48,593 nt of DNA, from the NCBI GenBank assembly GCA_025059045.1, contig JANXEA010000027.1:1-48593 (forward strand). The letters are read 5' to 3'. How positions within the stretch are numbered: position 1 is the first letter of the stretch; the number at the start of each line of letters is the position of its first letter. Under the pieces are notes generated by a model. It made no database searches. It was not told the origin of the DNA and was given only the letters and a program-made list of their open reading frames with translations. The stretch is from Candidatus Bathyarchaeota archaeon (lineage in GTDB: Archaea; Thermoproteota; Bathyarchaeia; Bathyarchaeales; DTEX01). Shown here in pieces: positions 42,423 through 48,593 of the stretch. The position numbers and the translations under genes were made by a program.

Positions 42423-43613
42423 ATGGGGACGGAAAGTAGGAGGGAAAGTGAAGGCTCCGATTACAAGAACGTGTTTGCCCTAGGTTTTGTGAGTTTCTTC
42501 ACAGATATTTCAACGGAGATGGTTCTAAGTTTACTACCAAACTTTATCGTCAATCTTCCCGGTTCAAATGAAGCCATCTTAGGATTAATTGAGGGATTCG
42601 CCGAGGCTGTTAGCTATGGATTGAGGGCGATTTCAGGCGTTTTCTCCGACAGGTTCAGAAGAAGAAAGGCGATTGTTCTCTTGGGATACACGATCTCCAA
42701 CATCGTCAAGCCTCTGTTCTACATTGTACAGACGGCATCTGAGGCATTTGCAATCCGCGTGGCTGATCGTGTCGGTAAGGCGGTCCGAACGGCTCCCAGA
42801 GATGCTTTAATAAGTGAGTCTATTTCTGAAAAGCATAGAGGCACGGCGTTCGGTCTTCACAGAACTCTTGATCAGGCTGGAGCTATAATAGGGCCGCTTA
42901 TCGCTTTAGGATGCATATTATTCCTCGGATTGTCCCAAAGAGATGTCTTTCTACTCTCTTTCTTACCTGGCATAGTTGCTGTGCTTATTCTACTGATCGG
43001 GGTTAAGGAACGAGTTGCCGCGTCAACAAGAAAGCTGAGTCTCCTCCGCGATATAGGAACAGCTGTGAAAGGCAATTTCCTATTTCTCCTCATAATAGTT
43101 GCAATTTTTTCCTTAGGCTCATTCAACTATTCATTCGTACTCATATATGCCGAGGAATCGGGCATTCCCATATATATGGTCCCTCTATTCTACACGATCA
43201 TTAATATAGCCCACACCATAATCGCCATTCCGATCGGCGTTCTCTCTGATAGGATTGGAAAGGAGAAGGCGCTCCTAATTGGTTATGGAGCCTTTCTTTC
43301 TGCTGCGGGATTAATGGCCGCGGGCCCACACTTTCTCTTTAGCCCGATCCTTGTATCAGCCGCATTCGGTCTTTATGCAGGCATCGTTGAGACCGTCCAG
43401 AGGGCTATGGTACCGGAATATGTAGATAGGGAATTGATAGGGACCGCCTACGGAGTTTACTATTTGGTAGTCGGAATTGCCATGCTTTTCGCAAATACCA
43501 TTTTCGGATCTTTGTGGCTTCAATTCGGCTCTCGATCAGCTGCTCTCTATAGCATATCCTTCGCTTTATTCGCAATGATTGGAATAATGATCTTTATGCT
43601 GCGTAAAAAGTAA
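42423..43613 (+). CDS. Major facilitator superfamily transporter
   Basis: 396 residues with about 12 hydrophobic helices. The first loop motif is seen as VSYGLRAISGVFSDRFRRRKAIVLLGY (the G-x-x-x-D-R/KxxRR/K signature), and the equivalent in the second half as IGVLSDRIGKEKALLIGY. FVSFFTDISTEMVLSLLPNFIVN at the start resembles a subgroup of uncharacterised MFS proteins in archaea and bacteria. Substrate unknown. A single gene downstream of srp54 with its own GGAG site. Confidence 0.87.
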   Translation: MGTESRRESEGSDYKNVFALGFVSFFTDISTEMVLSLLPNFIVNLPGSNEAILGLIEGFAEAVSYGLRAISGVFSDRFRRRKAIVLLGYTISNIVKPLFYIVQTASEAFAIRVADRVGKAVRTAPRDALISESISEKHRGTAFGLHRTLDQAGAIIGPLIALGCILFLGLSQRDVFLLSFLPGIVAVLILLIGVKERVAASTRKLSLLRDIGTAVKGNFLFLLIIVAIFSLGSFNYSFVLIYAEESGIPIYMVPLFYTIINIAHTIIAIPIGVLSDRIGKEKALLIGYGAFLSAAGLMAAGPHFLFSPILVSAAFGLYAGIVETVQRAMVPEYVDRELIGTAYGVYYLVVGIAMLFANTIFGSLWLQFGSRSAALYSISFALFAMIGIMIFMLRKK

Positions 43614-43642
43614 TCGGTGTCGCTGAGTTCTTACTGTTTTAA

Positions 43643-45478
43643 TTAATTTATTTTTAATTCTGAGATTCCGTTCTCTAATGCCCAGGATGTGATGAATTTC
43701 CAGTATTGCCGGTATCTTCTATCCATTAGGAAGAAGTGGCACCAGTCATCTCTGTGGCGGATCCCCCTTCCCATGGCTTGGTTTGAAGCCCTGAAGGCAT
43801 CCATGATATACCATAAATCTCCAAGTTTCGGATGCTTTTTATTGAAGTAGTTTATTTGAGCCCTTACAAGCGGGTCCCGATAATCAGCGTATGGAAGACC
43901 GATATTGAATATTGCCCTTGCTTCCTCGTATGGGAAGTTTGAGCCTTCAGCGTTACGTCCTCTAAATACAGCAAATAGAACGGCGCCTTCTCTTGTCTTT
44001 GCCCTTTTCTTGTATTCATCAACTATCTTCGAGTTTTCTGAAGCTCTCAGTCCCTCTATAAAAATAGGCTTGCCATTCAAATAGAGTTCTCCATTCCACT
44101 CTTTTATGAAACCGTTTTCACGCCATAATTGAAGGGCATCCATCATAAGCTTTCTTTGCGGGAAAAAGATTAATGCGCCATTCGGTACCTCCGCTAATAT
44201 CTTGAATATATGCTCTCCATATAGCTTCAGCATCTCCGGATTTCTCTCGGCGTATCGGGTTGTAACCCCCACATCAATGAAGGTTCGTATGTTCTTTTTG
44301 GCCATTGTGGCAGAGTACGTCCTGGTTTCAGCCTCTTTTAAGCCTAATACCTCAGTGAAAAGAGCCAGCGGTGAGAGGGTTCCGGACATTATCAACGTTG
44401 CATAGACCTCATCCAGGACTGGTTTTATTGCTAGACTAAGGTCTAAACAGCGGTATTCAATTAGATTGATCCCTGAAGATGATTTCCGATAGATTGCAGC
44501 ATAGCTATCCTTGTTGCTTGATTGTACGAGCATTAGAAAGCTGAGTATCCCATTTAGGTGGCAAATCGGGGGCTCTCCACGCCTAATTTTGTAGTCTCGA
44601 ATATCATCTACCATAGGCTGATATGAGTCTACAATTTTTGGTATGTCGCCGCCAAGTACATCTTCAAGGTCTTGATGAAGTTCAGAGCCGTCTTTAACCT
44701 GAGGCTCCTCTGAGACGCTGCGGCTTAAATAGCCAATTAGCTCGTTAATGAAGAATGATGAGACCCCAAGCCGCTCAAGTTCTCTTCTTGCATTATTTAA
44801 CCCCCTTTCAGAGAGAGTATCGCTTAAAGCATCCTGACCGATTTTATCAGCGTTATGTGCCTCGTCAAAGATCAAGATTTTCCCATTCATATTGATTTTC
44901 GTGGAGGATCGAATTGCCTCGTTGAAGACATACTGGTAAGGCGAAACTATCACCGTACATCTTTCAGAAATCTTTCTAGCGAGAAAATATGGGCATAACC
45001 TTTCGGATTTCCCAAACTTGATGAGCCGTTTAATTGAGAGTATTATTGGTATGTCAAGACCGTAAAGGCTGAATTCGGACTTGTACGGGCATCTTCTACC
45101 CTTCCTTAAAGACCTACATACTTCGGCGGCTTCGACTGGAGGCAGTCGAACACATACCTTGTTGAGGCAGAGGATCTGCCTGCTAGCCAAAGCAACTCCA
45201 GTGAACTCCTCCCCGGTCTTCTTATTAATCTCTTCAACCTCCTGGAGAACCTGCCGAACCTGCTCATGTGTTCTTGTTGCATAGATTATTTTTCGACCCA
45301 ATGAGAGGGCTACAGACAAGGCGCAAGCAGTTTTTCCAAAGCCATTACAGGCTTCAGCAATTAGGATTCCCCCTGAAGATAAGACTCTTTGGGCATCCCT
45401 CATAAAGTCAAGTTGCTGAGGATATGGCTCGTATGGGAAGAAATCCGTGAAGAGGTCGTGATTTTCAGTAACTTTCAT
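43643..45478 (-). CDS. XPD/Rad3-type ATP-dependent DNA helicase
   Basis: 611 residues, superfamily 2 with an iron-sulfur domain. Walker A is EACNGFGKT (about 42-50) and DEAH lies at about 205-208. Cysteines C104, C121, C130 and C162 give the spacing of the XPD iron-sulfur cluster (C109 is an extra). Motifs later in the chain are LIMSGTLSPLALFTEVLG, ALIFFPQRKLM, AVFRGRNAEGSNFP and QAMGRGIRHRDDW. It unwinds DNA 5' to 3' in repair. Convergent with the MFS gene. DinG is the alternative, but the cysteine pattern fits XPD better. Confidence 0.93.
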   Translation of the reverse strand: MKVTENHDLFTDFFPYEPYPQQLDFMRDAQRVLSSGGILIAEACNGFGKTACALSVALSLGRKIIYATRTHEQVRQVLQEVEEINKKTGEEFTGVALASRQILCLNKVCVRLPPVEAAEVCRSLRKGRRCPYKSEFSLYGLDIPIILSIKRLIKFGKSERLCPYFLARKISERCTVIVSPYQYVFNEAIRSSTKINMNGKILIFDEAHNADKIGQDALSDTLSERGLNNARRELERLGVSSFFINELIGYLSRSVSEEPQVKDGSELHQDLEDVLGGDIPKIVDSYQPMVDDIRDYKIRRGEPPICHLNGILSFLMLVQSSNKDSYAAIYRKSSSGINLIEYRCLDLSLAIKPVLDEVYATLIMSGTLSPLALFTEVLGLKEAETRTYSATMAKKNIRTFIDVGVTTRYAERNPEMLKLYGEHIFKILAEVPNGALIFFPQRKLMMDALQLWRENGFIKEWNGELYLNGKPIFIEGLRASENSKIVDEYKKRAKTREGAVLFAVFRGRNAEGSNFPYEEARAIFNIGLPYADYRDPLVRAQINYFNKKHPKLGDLWYIMDAFRASNQAMGRGIRHRDDWCHFFLMDRRYRQYWKFITSWALENGISELKIN

Positions 45479-45672
45479 TCCCTTATCTTACCCTCAACCT
45501 ATAATGTTTAAGTTTCAATGAGATTCCTTACAACAACATGAGCTTGCTAAAACGTTAAAAATATTATTCTCGCCAAGGCAGAAAGCATTTTTTAGATTCG
45601 TATGTAAAGGTGTTCTAAAAATTAGACATAAATAATTGCCTCTCCTCCTATTTATTGGGCAGGCACTAGAAG

Positions 45673-46035
45673 ATGGCGAAAATCATAACAGTTGCTGTAG
45701 CTGCAACTATTCTAGGTTTTTTCTTAATGTTACTTCCTCCTGCGCTAATGACTTTTTATGGAGCGTTTAGGGCTGGAATTGAGGATGGGGCTCAGCAGGC
45801 ATTGGGAAAGGATGTAAATCAGACGAGAACAGTTGCCGAAGACATGAGTTATGGAGATCTAAGTAGCGGGCTGCGGGTCTTCGAAGAGATTAGGAAGGAA
45901 GCTCTAATTCTCGGTCAGACTGACGCAACACCTGTGATTTTCCCACATAATCTAGCCTACATTGTACCTATTATCATTGTAAGCACGATTGCAGCGGCTG
46001 TTGTCTCCCTCTGTTACAGGTATAGGCTACTGTAG
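45673..46035 (+). CDS. Small two-helix membrane protein of unknown function
   Basis: 120 residues. A hydrophobic helix at about 5-30 (ITVAVAATILGFFLMLLPPAL) and another at about 92-114 (LAYIVPIIIVSTIAAAVVSL) flank a polar, acidic middle part of about 60 residues that should lie on one side of the membrane. The start is an ATG at 45673. The first helix could be an uncleaved anchor. No family is recognised. Convergent with nep1, overlapping it by 9 bases. Confidence 0.6.
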   Translation: MAKIITVAVAATILGFFLMLLPPALMTFYGAFRAGIEDGAQQALGKDVNQTRTVAEDMSYGDLSSGLRVFEEIRKEALILGQTDATPVIFPHNLAYIVPIIIVSTIAAAVVSLCYRYRLL

Positions 46036-46752
46036 CCTAGACTTTGATGTGGATTTGATTTTCGATAGCCTCTTACTTGGAAGCAAAATTCTCCTTTCAT
46101 ATTCGTAGACGAGCCTTGAGGTGACGGTCCAAGCTTCTAACGTCTCTGGATCTATGCATATACTCCTGTGTGCTAGTGAAAGTGTTTCGCTTGAGAAGTG
46201 ACCGGATGGGAAGCCTCCTATGATCGTAGCAAGGTTGGACGCTTCATCTATCTCGGATAGCGTTTCCTCAAGTGTTAAGGGTTGTCCCATCCTAGTAAAT
46301 GCAATGAGAGATGATGGTTTTATGGTGTTGAGAAGGTTGCGAAGCGTCATTTTCTCAAGGATGAGTAGAGGCGAGCCTTCTATTGGAACTTTCCCATACT
46401 CGAAAAGTTGCTCCATGAGTCCTATGAATCGGTTCTGGTTTCTTGGGAGTCTTACATGTGGCGTAATGTGTATTATATAATCATTATAGGTGTGAACGTA
46501 AATCTTGAGTAAGCCTTCCCTGTTTAGCGGTGAATTCAATGCTTCCAAAAGGCAGAAGTGAACGATGTCCGGTCTCCCCCTCTTTTCGTTGTTCGCAAGT
46601 CTCTTCATAGCTGAGTGATGATATGACCTGTCGAGGATTATGCGGCTTGGATGTTTTCCACGTTTCTTAGAATATCGCCTTATCCCCGGATGGTCCCAAA
46701 GTTCTTCTGGAACCGGCTCCAAAGCCGACTCTGCCAGAATTATCGTCAGCAT
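46027..46752 (-). CDS. nep1: 16S rRNA pseudouridine N1-methyltransferase Nep1 (EMG1)
   Basis: 241 residues of the SPOUT family. Family blocks are ILDRSYHHSAMKRLANNEKRG, RPDIVHFCLLEALNSPLN, LLKIYVHTYNDYIIHITPHVRLPRN and FIGLMEQLFEYGKVP, then a C-terminal IGGFPSGHFSSETL (SAM-binding knot). It methylates the hypermodified pseudouridine near the decoding site of small-subunit rRNA. It has a GGAG directly before the ATG at 46752. Other small-subunit maturation (nob1) lies 8 kb away. Confidence 0.94.
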   Translation of the reverse strand: MLTIILAESALEPVPEELWDHPGIRRYSKKRGKHPSRIILDRSYHHSAMKRLANNEKRGRPDIVHFCLLEALNSPLNREGLLKIYVHTYNDYIIHITPHVRLPRNQNRFIGLMEQLFEYGKVPIEGSPLLILEKMTLRNLLNTIKPSSLIAFTRMGQPLTLEETLSEIDEASNLATIIGGFPSGHFSSETLSLAHRSICIDPETLEAWTVTSRLVYEYERRILLPSKRLSKIKSTSKSRLQ

Positions 46753-46820
46753 CTCCTAATCCCTTCATAACTCTTCCATAACCTTCATATTAAATAGGAG
46801 CTCGTATCTTAGATCATCAT

Positions 46821-47483
46821 ATGATAGAGGCTATTCTCTTCGATCTCGGAGGCACCTTGATAAAGACTGCATCGCCTCACATAATCCTTGAAAAGATTCT
46901 AGCCGCCCATGGGATTCAAAGTCAGCCGGAGAGAATCTTTAAGGCATATGAGGAATCAAGCTTGGAGATTAAACCTGAGGAATACCTTCTGCCCTATGAA
47001 GATTTCTGGAGACTATTCAATGGAAGAATACTCCGCAAGATTGGCGTACAGGATGACGGCAGGCTAGCTGACGCGATAACCACCGAATGGTGGGACAATG
47101 CTGACCTCTCACTTTATCCAGATGTTAGGGAAACGCTGAAGGAGATCAGAAAATTAGGTCTTAAAACAGGGATAGTAACAAACGGATACTCAGACGACAT
47201 CACCGAGGTTCTCCGAAGGACTTACTTGGATGGGCAGTTCGAGGTTCTTATAGGAGCCGATTCGGTAGGGGCGCGGAAACCGAGCCCCGCAATATTCTTG
47301 TATGCAACCGATAAGCTTAGAGTGTATCCCTCAAATGTCCTCTTTGTCGGAGATGATCTTAAGATGGATTATAATGGTGCTGAGAAGGCTGGTCTCAAAC
47401 CGCTTTTGATCGACAGAGAAGGCTTGGTGAGGGCTAGTGTCAGAAAGGTTAGCAGTTTAAGAGAGATATTAAACCATATCTGA
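46821..47483 (+). CDS. HAD-superfamily hydrolase
   Basis: 220 residues with complete HAD motifs: ILFDLGGTLIK (I), IVTNGYS (II), GARKPSPAIFLYATDKL (III) and FVGDDLKMDYNGAEKAG (IV). The small helical cap lies between motifs I and II. It is similar to archaeal phosphoglycolate phosphatase/haloacid dehalogenase-like proteins (subfamily IA), but the substrate is not fixed. It reads rightwards just after the divergent nep1 start and is convergent with psmB. Confidence 0.88.
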   Translation: MIEAILFDLGGTLIKTASPHIILEKILAAHGIQSQPERIFKAYEESSLEIKPEEYLLPYEDFWRLFNGRILRKIGVQDDGRLADAITTEWWDNADLSLYPDVRETLKEIRKLGLKTGIVTNGYSDDITEVLRRTYLDGQFEVLIGADSVGARKPSPAIFLYATDKLRVYPSNVLFVGDDLKMDYNGAEKAGLKPLLIDREGLVRASVRKVSSLREILNHI

Positions 47484-47484
47484 G

Positions 47485-48135
47485 TTAGCGAGTTTCCTTC
47501 TTTAGTAGATTTTTTTTCTCCTCCTCGCTCAACTCGACGAAGCCTTTCTCTTCCGTTATGATTGCGATATCAAAGTTGTCCCCTGTATAGACATCCCTCT
47601 TCATAGCCGACATTATAGCTCTTGCCGCCAATTCTAAACCATCCTTTAACTGGATCTTCTCGTTATAGCCGCTTTCGAGAACACCATAGGCCACTGGTGA
47701 TCCTGAACCGGTCGCGATAAGGTTGTCCTCAATTGTGCTTCCAAAAGGGTCCAAATTGAAGAGGTGGTAACCTTCAGAGTCATATCCTCCGAGAATAACC
47801 TGAATCATGTAGGGGTAGTATCTCTGAGAGAAGAGCAGCGTTGAGGCTAGACTTGCCACAGCCCTTACAGGAACAATTCTCTTCCTCTGATATTGATAGA
47901 TTGAGGCGTTAGCCCTAAGAATATCGAGCAGATTAATAGCTTCAGCTGGAACCCCCGCAATCGTCATGCCAATATTCCTAGTCACCATATAAAGTTTCTT
48001 CACCCTCTTATGCGCAACAAAGCCTGGAAGCATCGTCGCCCTCGTATCAGTCGCCATAATCACACCATCAGCGCATTTGAGGGCCAATGTAGTCGTCGCC
48101 TTCAACTTCCACCCATCAGGATTATTAAGATACAT
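47485..48135 (-). CDS. psmB: Proteasome subunit beta
   Basis: 216 residues with a 13-residue propeptide (MYLNNPDGWKLKA) cut before TTTLALKCADGV, which makes Thr1 the nucleophile; D17 (ATDTRA) and K33 (HKRVKKL) complete the active site. The later GGYDSEGYHLFNLDPFGS and ATGSGSPVAYGVLE are family blocks. Alanine stands at the -1 position where glycine is usual. The frame is open back to 48171, but GGGGAG five bases before the ATG at 48135 makes that start the best. The alpha subunit is not in the window. Confidence 0.93.
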   Translation of the reverse strand: MYLNNPDGWKLKATTTLALKCADGVIMATDTRATMLPGFVAHKRVKKLYMVTRNIGMTIAGVPAEAINLLDILRANASIYQYQRKRIVPVRAVASLASTLLFSQRYYPYMIQVILGGYDSEGYHLFNLDPFGSTIEDNLIATGSGSPVAYGVLESGYNEKIQLKDGLELAARAIMSAMKRDVYTGDNFDIAIITEEKGFVELSEEEKKNLLKKETR

Positions 48136-48260
48136 GTAAACTCCCCGGGCAAGCATGAAAAATAGAAGCACAATATATAAACTTTTGGAAGTTGAGGGAC
48201 GATTAGAAGTTTAGGGAAAAACTCTTATAGCGAAAGGAGAAACAGAAATAACTAGTTGAA

Positions 48261-48338
48261 GGGCCGGTGGCTCAGCATGGCTAGAGCGTTCGGCTGATAA
48301 CCGAAAGGTCGCCGGTTCAAATCCGGCCCGGCCCACCA
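48261..48338 (+). tRNA. tRNA-Ile(GAU), no intron, CCA encoded
   Basis: Acceptor GGGCCGG/CCGGCCC, D stem GCTC/GAGC, anticodon stem TTCGG/CCGAA with loop CTGATAA (anticodon GAT), variable AGGTC, T arm GCCGG-TTCAAAT-CCGGC, discriminator A and encoded CCA (48336-48338). A T-run follows. Unlike the tRNA-Lys it is uninterrupted. Confidence 0.95.
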
Positions 48339-48388
48339 TATTTTTTAAGTGAATCCTTAAATATCAGAACATGGTCCCCCTCTAATTG

Positions 48389-48496
48389 ATGAGTATGAAG
48401 GCTAAGTACGCGCATCTGCTTGGGGATGTGGATGTTAGGCGTTGGTTTGAGAATTTTGCATTTCAAATCGAGATGCAAAAGAATATGCCAACTTAA
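48389..48496 (+). pseudogene. Possible N-terminal fragment of an integrase (tyrosine recombinase)
   Basis: A 35-codon frame encodes SMKAKYAHLLGDVDVRRWFENFAF, which resembles the DVxRWY.N start of archaeal site-specific recombinases. It then stops at 48494-48496, and no longer frame continues within the 97 bases left in the window. It lies 51 bases after the tRNA-Ile gene, a common integration site. The match is short and the call is tentative. Confidence 0.35.
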
Positions 48497-48593
48497 TCGT
48501 AAGTATAACCGTTTATGGAATTAAGCCGAATAAACCGCGGCGGTGCTAAACGTTATGGCCTTTGAAAACTATTTTCAGAATTTGCAGCTTGAA

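Noticed and set aside
1-48593. CRISPR arrays, rRNA genes, 7S RNA or RNase P RNA
   Set aside because: No regularly spaced repeats and no recognisable conserved core of these RNAs were seen anywhere in the window.

Overview
The window is archaeal. It encodes archaea-type information-processing proteins: SRP54, pelota, aIF5A, Trm5, Nep1, Nob1, diphthine synthase, an XPD-type helicase and a proteasome beta subunit. TATA-like boxes precede several genes, TTG start codons are common, and one tRNA gene is interrupted by three small introns. The archaeal (non-DAHP) entry to the shikimate pathway, the methanogen-type homocysteine genes and the multi-intron tRNA suggest a TACK-group archaeon, perhaps Bathyarchaeia-like. 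The lineage is an inference from gene content only.

Positions 1-1698 hold the N-terminal 566 residues of a GH106-like glycoside hydrolase that runs off the left edge. Prephenate dehydratase (pheA) follows at 1835-2713. A three-gene reverse-strand set at 2726-5426 (COG2122/UPF0280, NIL-ferredoxin, DUF39-CBS) matches the system that makes homocysteine from aspartate semialdehyde and sulfide in methanogens. A MarC-type membrane protein and a divergent serine hydroxymethyltransferase come next. The reverse-strand operon aroB'-aroD-aroE-aroK(GHMP)-aroA-aroC (7664-13589) has overlapping junctions, and aroA' lies divergently at 13912. Together these cover the archaeal route from aspartate semialdehyde to chorismate.

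From 14981 to 22699 there is a nearly complete forward his operon: hisG-hisD-hisC-HAD phosphatase-hisB-hisH-hisA-hisF-hisI. hisE is absent. A MazG-like pyrophosphohydrolase 0.85 kb downstream is a candidate substitute, and the HAD protein is the candidate histidinol-phosphate phosphatase. hisH has no ATG, GTG or TTG at the place its conserved N-terminus requires.

Positions 22739-27372 hold an unrecognised protein, MazG, endonuclease IV, an LLM oxidoreductase and the ribL-DUF357-dphB set. At 27445-27602 a tRNA-Lys(CUU) is interrupted by three introns. Directly after it sits a bacterial-looking SGNH hydrolase with no start codon before its catalytic block. Positions 28627-36996 hold a 2-hydroxyacid dehydrogenase, a sugar-nucleotide epimerase with an altered YxxxK motif, an ABC-2 exporter, trm5, DUF371, a phosphohexomutase and pelota.

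At 37117-37694 a 578-bp deletion derivative of an insertion sequence has 52-bp perfect terminal inverted repeats and an 8-bp target duplication. Just beyond it is a TATA box followed by a long hairpin, a candidate small RNA gene. The rest is mostly housekeeping: nob1, nadK, aIF5A, threonine aldolase, srp54, an MFS transporter, XPD helicase, nep1, a HAD hydrolase and psmB. The window ends with an intronless tRNA-Ile(GAU) and what may be an integrase remnant.
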